A stretch of 64,000 bases of DNA from Allacma fusca (Eukaryota > Arthropoda > Collembola > Symphypleona > Sminthuridae), in assembly GCA_947179485.1 (NCBI GenBank), contig OX359246.1:8060001-8124000 (forward strand), written 5' to 3'. A program made the translations under genes and the position numbers. Below are positions 1-10,973 of this stretch, piece by piece; position 1 is the first letter of the stretch, and each line of letters starts with the position of its first letter. The notes under the pieces were generated by a model that ran no database searches, had not been told where the DNA came from, and saw only the letters and a list, made by a program, of their open reading frames with translations.

Positions 1-563
1 CCAACAACTCGTCCTGAGGCTGCGGCTCAGAACTGGAACAATAATAAATGCCTGCCATTGAACGGCTACCACAACTTCCTGTACAGCTCTCAATGGGATG
101 CTAAAAATTGTACGGAAATGGTTCCCAATTGGCTCTTCTACGACGAAAATAATATTCTCAAGGGATTTGGCTTTACTATTCCAGGATGCGATCCTTCCCC
201 ACGATTCCAACATCCACCAGGAGCAATTGTCAAGGTAACTTATATTTTGTGTTCATTGAAGCAGTACCTTCACCTGGAAGTTTTAATTTGATTTTATTCA
301 TGTACAGGTTTACTATGTCCAAGTTTTTTTATATTTTTTTACAGTATGTTTCTGGTAGTCAATGTGCGGAACGCGTCGCAAATACAGTTCTTTTCTCGAA
401 CATTAATGTTTACTTGGGGCCAGTTCGGGATACTCTCAACGACTGCAATAAGGGATTTTTGGACACTATTCAGAAAGTTTTTCTAGAGAGAGTGAAGTAC
501 GTGTGTAGCCTCACTCTTTTGACTCGAGTTGTTTGTAGCGTCGTTGGTTTTCCCAATGCTTGA
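1..563 (+). CDS. Secreted cysteine-rich protein, copy 1 (5' part outside window)
   Basis: This is the 3' end of the first of three tandem paralogs; the function is not recognised. Two exons are visible: 1-234 (donor GTAACT at 235) and 345-563 (acceptor ...TTTACAG, stop TGA at 561-563). The protein part contains PNWLFYDEN, PGCDPSPRFQHPPGAIVK and SQCAERVANT, which all three copies share. Over all 563 bases, including the intron, it aligns without gaps to 8729-9291 of copy 3 (constant offset 8728) at roughly 98 percent by eye. Similarity stops within a few bases after the stop codon. The upstream exons, including the signal peptide exon, lie left of the window. Confidence 0.8.
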
Positions 564-3099
564 CTAAAATCTGTTAAATGTAAAACACTCTTGACTACAT
601 AAACAGTATAATTCTCTGCAGAAATTGCAATAATTTAAGCATGTATTGAATATAAAATTCATTTCTTGAAAATGTTTTTGAATAAAATAATTTTCTAACT
701 AAATAACAAATTACTATAATAACGTTGTAGCCCAACCCAGCTAACGTGTTGTAACTACTATTAAAACGGTCACAGAACGATGATTCCTGGCCAGGTTGCA
801 CATCGTTTAATTTGGAATCATAGGGATATACCATTTGTCATTTAACCCGTTAAAACCATGGACGCCCAACCGTCTTAACTATTCTACACCTTTGGAAAAT
901 ATTATGGTACCGTTTTGAGTCATATGGCATAGATTTTTTGTGATTTGTTGTAGCTGCAGAGTTAGTGTTGCCCGCAGATCAGACCCACGTCAATAAGTTA
1001 GGATATAATTCTGTCTCCAGTTAGCTTCCCTCTCCATTACCACAACCGTTCACGTGGTATTAGGTCCAGTCATTTTTGGGTCACACCTACGCGAGGTATT
1101 TTGGATATGGATCCCGCCAGAAGTTTAATAGCTAACAGAAATTCTCCCTAATGGGGGTAAAATAGTGAGAGACTAATTTCTTTACCATTGGCTATGTCTA
1201 ACATAAAATATATGAAAATACTGTTTACCAGGAGTGGATTTACGGGGTGGTCCACCCAGGTTAAAAAATATTCACGATGGCCTCATTTTGCATGCCTAAT
1301 GCCCACACATCTATTTTGTGTCAACTGAAACCAAATTAGGTAAATTGAAAACAAGCATATACCGAAGAACCGAATTCGGCTTAAATAGATGATGATACGT
1401 TCTCAATTTTCGCAGCTTCTTTAAAACGTTTTTTCGTCCCGAAGAGGAAGGAAGTTTGGAAACACTGATTATTGCAGCAAACAATGGATTGTCTTTGGAG
1501 ACTTTTGCTAGTTCCCGACCACTCCGGGGGATTTTCTTTAAATTCGCATTGGAACTACACCCATTGTCATTTTTAATTTTGGTCATAACTGCAATTTTAT
1601 TTAAATTCCACTTACTTTATAATTTCATGATTTAATTCCATTTTCAATTTCTGAAAAGTTCAACATTTTTCATCTGCGGGAAACGAAAAAATGAGGGAAA
1701 ATTTGCATGCCAGTTAGGACTATGTATTGGGTTTGGGACAATTCGTGAAAATGCAGTAAAATGAAAGTGGCGTGAAACTCGAAGAAAAACATTTGCACGA
1801 ATGTGACTATAAACACGAGCCACTCGTAAAAATGCAAGAATTATCGAGTGAAGTAAAAAAAATCACCGGCTACAAACAAGGCATTACAAATGAATTTTAT
1901 TCGAAAACAAATGTTTTTTCAAACAGTAGTTATGAAATGCACGTGGTAACATACAACCAAACGCATGATGTCAGCATCCGTAAAGCACTGGAGGAAGGCA
2001 TTGTTTTGTGAATTATGCTGCTGGGAAGAGTGGCAAAGAATTTTATTTGTGAGTCGATAAATGCAGCCCTTGGCTGAAATTTAATTTGTTGAAATTACCT
2101 CATCCTTGACTTTCTCATCTTCATGACAATTATTTATAGTGGTACCCAATCCTTATGGTTGGCATTATGAATTTAAAGAATTCGCAGCCAAAATTTGTAC
2201 TGGCAGTGCCTGACAATATGTTGCTAAAAATATTAACCTTGGCAGTTAAATTGTTTTTTCCGTTTGTAATTTAAAATGCAGCGTAATAACCTCAGAAGGA
2301 ATTTTCCCCGCGTAAATTTCGCTATCGTGGCGTCAAAATCTCCGGCGGAATTTTCTTCGCGTAATAATCTCCACTCGGACGTAGTAATCTCCCGCGGAAT
2401 TTTCTTTGCGTAAATTACTCCACGTAAAAATCCCCGACGGAGTTTCAGAAAATCGGAAACGAAAACAGAATAGTTACGACAAAAACATCTGACTCCAAAA
2501 CGGAAAGCCTGTTATTTGATTTTCCAAGCATGGTCGTCCTAACCATTATCCAGTTCAAAGTCTTAATTCAATGTTTGCTGAGGAGTTTAAAGGTGGACTA
2601 AAACTACTATGCAACAAAATTTCGATTGACGTCAAATATTTCAAACAAATAGACCTTGGACCAAGTGAACTTTGCCCGCGAATCTCTCTTGGAGATTAAT
2701 AAGAGACCTTTGTAAGCAGAAATTGGACCTAGTAATATTGCAATGAACAGTAAAGATAATTATTCAAATGCATGTGCCTTAATGATTGTGAGATCCTGTC
2801 ATATAAAATAAATACAAAATTGTGTACAGAAAATTATATATGTACACATGGCTAAAATGGATTCATTATTGAATGCACATACTACGGTTTCAACGAATAA
2901 GGATCATATATGAGAATTTAGTCTGTTTACTAAATGCAAGAATTCAAAGTTCTGATTGCTCAATCAACTGTTACATGAAATAACCCAAATATTTGCCACA
3001 AACTGTACCTCTGTATCACTGTCAAGGTACCTCTGAGCTTCAGCCAAGCAAACATATGCCACCTGCCACAACGGATTTCCTTAGCGGAGTTTATAATCT
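564..3099. other. Intergenic region, mostly without recognisable content
   Basis: About 2.5 kb of AT-rich DNA between copy 1 and copy 2. I see no gene here. Short open frames at 1311-1586 (minus) and 1772-2011 (plus) show no recognisable domain. The only clear structure is the 49 bp tandem repeat listed separately. Confidence 0.5.
2281..2446 (+). repeat. 49 bp tandem repeat, about 3 copies
   Basis: The core GGAATTTTC(T/C)(T/C)(T/C)GCGTAA starts at 2298, 2347 and 2396, giving exactly 49 bp spacing twice. A more diverged partial unit follows near 2439. Units differ by a few substitutions. No function is evident. Confidence 0.7.
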
Positions 3100-3112
3100 C
3101 CAACATATAAAA
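3050..3112 (+). promoter_or_regulatory. Core promoter of copy 2, conserved with copy 3
   Basis: A TATAAAA box lies at 3106-3112, 64 bases before the start codon at 3176. The preceding 50 bases (CATATGCCACCT, ACAACGGAT, CCTTAGCGGAG) match the corresponding stretch before copy 3 at 7427-7485, while the surrounding DNA has diverged. This looks like a shared upstream element plus TATA box driving both paralogs. Confidence 0.6.
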
Positions 3113-3175
3113 TAACTTGGATTTTGATTTGGAAACTCATTCTGATTTCTCCAGTTTGCTCCCAAGCAATTCAAA

Positions 3176-5670
3176 ATGGTTGGAATTACACTTTTGACAA
3201 TACTTGCAGCTCTCGCTGCCTCTACTTCAGGTAATTTCATTTTTTCTGTACGCATATAATTTATACCTTAAAAAATTGAATTTCGTAAAAATTTGATATT
3301 TTAATTTACTTCAACTTTGCAAAACTTTCCAGGTTCTGGTGAAAAAGGAGCCTTCGAAACACTGGCAGGTTTGTCAAGAAATATAATAAAATGCTGATTT
3401 AACAGTCTATATGGGAATCGATTTGAGGAGCAAGTTTTTATAACACTATTTAAATTTTTAGTGACGCTCCCAGACCCAACCCGACCCTTAACTGCTCGAT
3501 ATTGGTTCAACACTCTTCCGACCAGTGCTGCCCGCCAGCCTTTCGAAGTCAAGTCTAGTCTAGTCAACCACAATATGCATTAGGCATAGTCCAGTCAAGT
3601 CAAGTCACCTGGACTTTCCATCCAGCTAGTCATGTCAAGTCATAGTCTCAAAATAGGGCAGGAAAGTGTAGTCAAGTCCTAGTCAAGTCAAGTCTTTTAG
3701 TCTTACAGTTAAAGCAAATATTCCCACCAAGTAGCAGCTTGTGGTGATTGAAACATTCAATCTTACCTTCTACGCAAGCATGAAAAAGCGAATACATAGT
3801 TTTATTACTCTATTTCTAATCCTGCTGGGAATTTTTACTAATTTCTCATTTTTGGGTTCTGCCCGTCGTTTAAAAATAATGTTCACTGATTTATTCGAAA
3901 CAACGCTTCTTTCCATCAACTCATTGCTTAAATTTGTGTATGTATATATGATAAGTAACAGCACTTTTTCGTGAAGATTTTTTAGGACCTCCTGGTTTTG
4001 TAAAACAAAAAACTAGAATTTTGTTATAATATACGGTGACTAACCAAAATAAACAAGTTCAGAATATTGGCTTGAAAATTACAACCAGAACAAGTGAAAA
4101 TGATAAGCAGTTATATTTATGGAGTTGTTACCGCCTGAAAAGCCGTAATTGTGTGCATGTACCATAATAGTATTTATCCGATCGCAGTAGTAAATACAAC
4201 ACTATGAAGGCCTAGAAACGTAATAATTTGCATGATTTTGGAATTTTATCGACCGCTCGAGGGTACTACGGGTAGTCATGACTTGACTAGAAAATGTCAA
4301 CGAAAAAGGCTAGTCGAGTCAAGTCAATCTTCAAGTTGTCGTCCCTGCAAGGAGTCTAGTCAAGTCAAGTCCCGTAATTAAACAAACAGGATGTAGTCTA
4401 GTCAAGTTTTACTGCAAGGGTATTTTTACCTGCTAGTCTAGTCAAGTCGCAAGTTTTCAAGTCAAGTCTGACTTGACTCGGGCAGCACTGCTTCCGACAA
4501 CATTAAAAGAAGCTGAGAAGCAAAACTGGTCGAAAAGCCCGCAAGACCTGAGCTGTGCTGACCCCGCCAAATTCTACGTTGGAAATAGATTCGTTCCTCC
4601 AAATGAGCCATCTGTTGCTATTTTGCTTGACAGTCAAGGAGTCGTTGCGGGACTTCAAGCAATTGTAAGGAAAACATTGCAGAAACTTTTAGTCAGTAAA
4701 AATTAGTGTGAGTCAAGAAAGTTGATTAATATTTTTCCATCAATTTAAATATTATAGTACGATGTTGAGAGCCTTGTTTCCGGAAGTGCCCAACGTGACT
4801 GCAAAACACTGAACAAGTATGTAAACGACTACAAGTTCCAAGACCAACCCATGCTCAATACCGAAGTGATTGACGGCAAGGAAAAATATGTCCTCACCGT
4901 GTATTTCGATAATCCAAGTAACGTTCTGAAATTCATTGACACAACAAGGAACAATTGAGAGCAGTGCGGTTAAAATATTCACAAATTTGTTGATATGCAA
5001 CATAATTTTGACATCACATTTTTGTACAGAGGAAATCTGTACTTCGACTCGGGACCCAGCTAGCGTGAAAGACAGTGGTTACGGAACAGGTCTATATTTC
5101 CAAAATGGTCCGACTCCTGATACTTTGCTGGTTGCACCCCCAACTCGTCCTGAGGCTGCTGCTCAGAACTGGGACAACAATAAATGCCTGCCTTTGAATG
5201 GTTACCATAACTTCTTGCACAGTTCTCAATGGGATTCTCAAAATTGTACGGAAATTGTTCCCAATTGGCTCTTCTATGACGAAAATAACAAGCTCACTGG
5301 CGGTGGGTTCTCCGTTCCAGGATGTGACCCCTCCCCACGGTTCCAACATCCACCAGGCGCAATTGTCAAGGTAAGTCATTCAGCGTGTGTGTTTTCAATG
5401 TACCAAAAATGTGCTTGAGGTTTCTAATTCCGTGTTTTGTATTTGTTTCGGTAGTATGTATCCGGCAGCCAGTGTGCGGAACGTGTGGCAGACACAATCA
5501 AGTTCTCGAACATTAATTTTTACGGATTTCCCGTGAAGACTACTCTCAACGATTGCAATAAAGGAGTCTTGGATGATGTCCAGAAAGGTTTTATGGAAAA
5601 GATTCGGAATGTTTGCGGCCTCACAATTCTCACTAGAGTTGTCTGCAAATCTATTGGTTTATTAGATTAA
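3176..5670 (+). pseudogene. Secreted cysteine-rich protein, copy 2, disrupted by a DNA transposon
   Basis: Second paralog, family not recognised. Exons: 3176-3230, 3333-3368, 3462-3522 continuing at 4499-4664, 4758-4917, 5030-5370 and 5455-5670, all with GT-AG borders. The N-terminus MVGITLLTILAALAASTSG is a signal peptide. The mature part carries LPDPTRPLTARYW, YVGNRFVPPNEPSV, CKTLNKYVNDYKF, NWLFYDENN and SQCAERVAD, with about ten cysteines shared with copy 3. Exon 3 is split by a 968 bp hAT-type element. Read through, it gives an in-frame stop at 3581-3583, early in the protein. Without the insert and one target duplication the coding length is 1035 nt, a multiple of three, so nothing else seems broken. 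The allele is therefore probably null and recently inactivated. AATAAA occurs at 5748. Confidence 0.85.
3523..4490. mobile_element. Non-autonomous hAT-type element inside copy 2 exon 3
   Basis: The insert is bounded by 12 bp inverted termini, CAGTGCTGCCCG on the left and CGGGCAGCACTG on the right. It is flanked by a perfect 8 bp duplication CTTCCGAC (3515-3522 and 4491-4498). An 8 bp duplication and CAGNG-type termini are hallmarks of hAT transposons. The subterminal parts are packed with AGTCAAGTC/AGTCTAGTC short repeats, a layout seen in hAT elements whose transposase binds subterminal repeats. No transposase frame is present. Confidence 0.9.
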
Positions 5671-7426
5671 CATAAAACAAAATCCTTAAAAATTTGCTAT
5701 GGGGCTTATGAAATTTTAATCATATCAAAATGATCAAGCTGTATATGAATAAAAAATAATAATTTATATATAATTATGGCTAGACTAGACAACATATTGC
5801 AATTTTCCGTCACCTCTACATCATTATGCATGTATAATATACATACTATATTCATTTTATCATCATTTTCGATACGAGGGGAGCACAGTTCATGAATTCA
5901 TGTTAAAGTTTTACTTATTACATCAAACTTGCAGTGCAGTCATTCTCGCAAAACACATATACAAACACAGACATCAGAACTTGACATTTGTCAGCCTTGG
6001 TTTTGAAAATAGAGAAATAGAAGTTGAACCCTATCAAAGGCTCATAAAATTACTAACCTAATTGAGATGCAATTTACATGTTAATGTTTCCGTTTAGTAT
6101 GTTATCTTACATGTAAATGCTACATGTTTATTAACGTTATTAAGTTCCTAAAAACAAAAAAAGTATGCCGCACATGGAACAACATTAGAAAACAGATGGA
6201 AATTATTAAAACAAGAAAGTAATACACTGTCTGAATAACGTCAATGGTTATAGAATAGGAGGATTTACATTGTATTCTAAGAATTCGATGTGAATTGTAT
6301 AGCAAACCCACCCCGGCTTGTTACAACAATCTGTTATAATGGGTTCCATATTTGAGGGAACTAGAGTGAGATTTAAATTTTATCAGGCTTACAATTAGTG
6401 GCGTTAGGAACAAAAAGCAATTTTGTAAATATTAATATGCCGTTTATAAATACAACGAATGGAATGCGATCTACAATTGGATCAAAAATCATATTGCCAG
6501 AAGAATTTCATGGATTAAAATTTTTTGCATGTATAATTTGAGGCAAATTCTTTTAAAAACCTTGTCACAATTATTCGTTCAAATGCTTTAAGATACTACG
6601 TGCTAATGTGTAGTAAGAAAATGATAATGACGTCATTTCCTATGAGAAGTTATCTGCAGTACTTACCTATTAAGGTCCAAATTATTTATGAATTATTTCC
6701 CTTCCAAGTTATCCGCATATTGAGACATAATTAACTGAAATTTAGACCGAAACGTCAAGCTTACATCTATCTGTTTGATAATAATTTTACTTTGACGTAA
6801 TATCGAAATTCGTATTAATTGACGATATTACCCCCACCAGAGGGGGTTCACTACATTCGGCTATTTAAATGATTGCGAGCATCCCGATAATCCGGAACGA
6901 CTGAATCGGAGACAAGAAAAATGTTATAATTGCAATATCTTGGAATGAACTAAACAAGTCGCCCAACGTTCGAGCGTAGAAGGCTTGATTTCAGCCTTTT
7001 GGGACATGTGTTTCGTTATTTACATATGTAGCTAATAGGTTTTTGAGATACTTTCGTACATTATGCTTCTAGGGTTTCAAAATTCAATTGACGTCAAACG
7101 AAAATTCCAAAAGTAGACTTTGTCCTAATATGAAATGAACTTTGGTCGGGCCAGAAAATATTTTGCCGACCTTTGAAACCTGGAAAAAGTAATTCCGGAA
7201 TTCCTGCATATATTGCAACCCATAGGCACGTATGTCCAAATTCCACGTGTTTTGTTTAATTATTCAGTAAAATATATATATACCAGACTCTATGAAATTA
7301 ATTGAACAGCAGACTTTTCAATTCATAATTTTATACAATGTCACTGTATATTACCTACATCAATATTTAAACTAGCACAGAAGATCCCGATTGAAATTTG
7401 GGAAAACTCATAATCAGCTGCGTAAA
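5671..7426. other. Intergenic region between copies 2 and 3
   Basis: About 1.75 kb of AT-rich sequence after the copy 2 stop codon. Apart from the AATAAA at 5748 I see no gene, clear repeat or RNA in it. Confidence 0.5.
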
Positions 7427-7485
7427 CATGCCACCTATTACAATCGGATAGCCTTGGGGAGCTTCTGAAATCACTCATATAAAAG
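7427..7485 (+). promoter_or_regulatory. Core promoter of copy 3
   Basis: TATAAAAG at 7478-7485 lies 63 bases before the start codon at 7548. It is preceded by CATGCCACCTATTACAATCG and further blocks similar to those before copy 2. Spacing from TATA box to start codon is nearly the same in both genes. Confidence 0.6.
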
Positions 7486-7547
7486 AGTTTAGAAAATTGA
7501 TTCGTAACTCATTCCCATCTCCCAGTTTAACCTACTTGCATTTCAAA

Positions 7548-9291
7548 ATGGCCAGATCTGCACTTCCCACAATTTTGTTCGCAGTTTTTGCCTCTGCAAC
7601 TGCAGGTAAATTTTCCGTTTTAATGTGCAATTCCCTAGTTTTTACATTAAATGTATTTCAGTTAAAAAACTTTCAAGGTGTTATAATTATAAATTGTGAC
7701 AACTTCTTTTCTAGCTATATACTTCCCAATAAATATCCCTTCAAGACCAGCAAATTCTGCGGAACAGGGCGTTTTTAAAGATTTAGCAGGTACATAATCA
7801 TTTAAATTTTCTTGTTAAACCCGCACATTCCTTATTTATAGAGGTAAAAGTATTTATTCTGGTATACAAAAATTTTGTACTTATTTTAATACTCACATTC
7901 TTTGGAACATTTTAGTGACATTGCCAGATCCAACACGACCCCTTACAGCTCCCTATTGGTTCAACCACCTCCCAAAAACACAGGTTGAAGCGCAACAGAA
8001 AAGATGGTCCAAGAACCCGCAAGCTCTGAGCTGCGCCGATCCCAACAAATACTACGTTGGAAACAGATTCGTACCACCAAATGAGCCTTCAATTGGTGTT
8101 CTGTATGACAGCCAAGGAATTGTGGCAGGACTTCAAGCCATTGTAAGTTGTCCATATGGTTTCTAAAAATAAAGTTTCCCTTCAATTTTTTCCCCAATAT
8201 AGAGAAAGTTCTGGTAATTAAAGTGCACGTACTAGATAAATAAATATGTTTTAAAAGCTTGGAAATTAATGATCAGCGTTGCTAAAATTTCTCGGGGTAA
8301 AATTATAATTTTGTCTTTATGGTTCCGTAATGACATGTTAAAGCATTCATGTTATATAATTATATAGTACGATGTGGAAAGCCTTGTCTCGGGTAGTGCC
8401 CACCCCAACTGTAAAACACTAAATAAATATGTGAACGACTACAAATTCCAAAACCAGCCCATGATCAACTCCGAAGTGATTGACGGGAGACGAAAATACG
8501 TCCTCACTGCTTACTTTTATGATCCAAGTAAGTCATATTTTAATTATTTATTTAATGCAAAATATTTATGTAAACTTTGCAGTAAAAGTTAAAGGTTGAC
8601 ACAATTTTTTTTTCTCAGAAACAATCTGCAGCTCTACCCATAACGCAGCCAGCGTTAGGAATAATAATGGTTTCGGAACAGCTCTGTATTTCCAAAATGG
8701 TCCAACTATTAATACTTTGATGGTTGCACCCACAACTCGTCCTGAGGCTGCGGCTCAGAACTGGAACAATAATAAATGCCTGCCATTGAACGGTTACCAC
8801 AACTTCCTGTACAGTTCTCAATGGGATGCTAAAAATTGTACGGAAATGGTTCCCAATTGGCTCTTCTACGATGAAAATAATATTCTCAAGGGATTTGGCT
8901 TCACTATTCCAGGATGCGATCCTTCCCCACGATTCCAACATCCACCAGGAGCAATTGTCAAGGTAACTTATATTTTGTGTTCATTGAAGCAGTACCTTTA
9001 CCTGGAAGTTTTAATTTGATTTTATTCATGTACAGGTTTACTATGTCCAAGTTTTTTTATATTTTTTTACAGTATGTTTCTGGTAGTCAATGTGCGGAAC
9101 GCGTCGCAAATACAGTTCTTTTCTCGAACATTAATGTTTACTTGGGGCCAGTTCGGGATACTCTCAACGACTGCAATAGAGGATTCTTGGACACTATTCA
9201 GAAAGTTTTTCTAGAGAGAGTGAAGTACGTGTGTAGCCTCACTCTTTTGACTCGAGCTGTTTGTAGCGTCGTTGGTTTTCCCAGTATTTGA
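7548..9291 (+). CDS. Secreted cysteine-rich protein, copy 3 (intact)
   Basis: Complete third paralog, 348 aa, unrecognised family. Exons: 7548-7605, 7751-7789, 7916-8142, 8368-8527, 8619-8962 and 9073-9291. All have GT-AG borders and a summed length divisible by three. The N-terminus MARSALPTILFAVFASATAG is a typical signal peptide, so the protein is probably secreted. The mature chain has about ten cysteines (ALSCAD, NCKTLN, ETICSS, NKCLPL, KNCTEM, PGCDPS, SQCAER, NDCNRG, YVCSL, AVCSV), suggesting disulfide bonds. It also has NCT and other possible glycosylation sites, and no membrane anchor. A possible AATAAA overlaps the stop codon at 9291-9296. The tandem array suggests a lineage-specific expansion, as is common for extracellular, defence or digestive proteins, but this is only inference. 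Confidence 0.85.
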
Positions 9292-9493
9292 ATAAAATAC
9301 GCCGAAATTTGAAATACGTTCGACGAGACAAACAAAATATATTTTTCTGCCGAAAGTCGGAACTGTACCTACTGCAAACATGAATTGAATAAAATAAATA
9401 TTGCTTCGAAAACTCGGAGAATAAAATTATTTTGTTAAAACAATTTATTAAAGAGGGTTTACTTTTGAGAGATTCGGCCCAACCTGAAACGCC

Positions 9494-10377
9494 ATATCGT
9501 CGGTGAAGAGGCAAAATGATCTAGGTGCATAATCGATTAGAATCAAAATGATCTACATAACTTTTTCCCTAAAGGCAAAATGAACTGGGTGCAAGCCTCT
9601 TTAAAAGCAAACTGATCTACATACAATTTTCCTTAAAAGCAAAATGATCTAAGTGCTGGTCTAATTTTTTTTGTGAGAAAACTAGCATCTGTAAGGAGGA
9701 CACGTGGCTTATAAGGGCTAACCATGACTGTAATTGACCTAGGGTTGTGGGTTAATATTCTCTGAAGGGTTTGCTATTACCATTCCAAAAATTTAAATTT
9801 AAATATAAATAAAGGATCATTCCGGCAACTAAAGTTAATTTCACTTATTGCATCTAATACATTTTTAGTTACGAAAACTGCAACATTCATTTATTTTAAA
9901 ATCGACGAATTAAAAGACGATTCAAAATCACAGTAAGCTCATGTGTTAGTGTGCACATTGAATTGGTTTTCCCTTAAATAATTCTCAACGTGGAGTTTTT
10001 TCAAATCGTATTCTACGATCATCACCATTATCATAACATTCGGAATCATTTTCAAATGTTAAATCATAATTGACAACATTATTTTTTCAATGTTACTGAA
10101 AGAAAGAAATGGAGGCATTGGGGAATTAAATGCATATATAAAAGATTTTGAATACCTCGCATTTTTGTACACCGGCATTAGAATGTGTTTACTTATATTG
10201 TTTTTATTATAATTTGTATCTAGATCATTTTGCTTTTAGGAAAAGCTGCATCTAGATCATTTTGCTTTTAAAATTCAATGCAAGTAGATCATTTTGCCTT
10301 TAGTGAAACTGCAAGTAGATCATTTTGATTCTAATCGATCATGCACCTAGATCATTTTGCCTCTTCACCGACGATAT
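9494..10377. mobile_element. Foldback DNA element with repeat-rich inverted arms
   Basis: The left arm (9494 to about 9655) and right arm (about 10222 to 10377) are reverse complements at roughly 85 percent over 155 bases, beginning ATATCGTCGGTGAAGAGGC. Each arm is built from several 30-45 bp units containing GCAAAATGATCTA. The unique centre of about 560 bp has no coding frame. This matches foldback-type elements with tandemly repeated arms. No target duplication was found. The giant LTR element is inserted two bases outside its right end. Confidence 0.8.
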
Positions 10378-10379
10378 AT
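10376..10379. other. Target-site duplication of the LTR element, left copy
   Basis: ATAT directly precedes the left LTR, and the same four bases directly follow the right LTR at 39107-39110. Confidence 0.8.
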
Positions 10380-10962
10380 TGTTATGTTCTGTATTACCCG
10401 GGTATTGATGTTGTATGGGTAATAATAATGTAGCCTAGGTTCGGGTGTTCCATCCCCTGAATTCCTGGAATCCGATGTTGTTGGAAACGCATGAATAAAT
10501 GGAACTAATGAATTCTGTGTGTAGTTCGCTTTTATAATTATTTGAGCCGATTTATTGTTCCTAAACTGATACAATTTACACTGAACAATTAACATTTAAC
10601 ACAAATAGAATTTGAAGTCTGAATCTCTTCTTCTCATGAAATCTCCCGATTTCATGTCGCCCCGCTTGCTACCTGTTGAGATCCATCCCGGAGGGAATGG
10701 ACTCTAGGTGCGACTCCTCTTGATGTTTCTTGCTTGAAGTCGAGATTAGAACTTGTACTTAATCTACGTGTCTTAATCTAAATCTAATCTTATCCTATTC
10801 TTAGTTTATTGTTTATTAAATAATCTGAATCATTTCCTTTCCTTTACTTATGATTATGTTAGGTCAGCGTTTGGTCTCACGTAGCTTCTGCTTACGACCT
10901 TCTAAACTATTTGCTGACTTAGATTATGCTTATTCTACTCTATTTATAATATATCCGTAACA
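10380..10962 (-). repeat. 3' LTR
   Basis: 583 bp, starting TGTTA and ending TAACA (5 bp inverted termini). No difference from 38524-39106 was seen on line-by-line comparison. On the sense strand it contains TATAAATAG close to its 5' end, TATAAAAG at 10536-10529 and AATAAA motifs, candidates for promoter and polyadenylation signals. The U3/R/U5 borders cannot be fixed from sequence alone. Confidence 0.95.
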
Positions 10963-10973
10963 TTCCTCTTCTG
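10963..10973 (-). promoter_or_regulatory. Polypurine tract for plus-strand priming
   Basis: On the sense strand CAGAAGAGGAA directly precedes the TGTTA start of the 3' LTR. This is the expected place and composition for the primer of plus-strand DNA synthesis. Confidence 0.8.

Noticed and set aside
1311-2011. Two short open frames (1311-1586 minus, 1772-2011 plus)
   Set aside because: No homology, no initiation context or splice support; frames of this length occur by chance in such DNA.
10365-10595. Open frame of about 76 codons inside each LTR
   Set aside because: It spans the LTR regulatory region and its ends depend on the flanking sequence (it differs between the two LTRs at one end).
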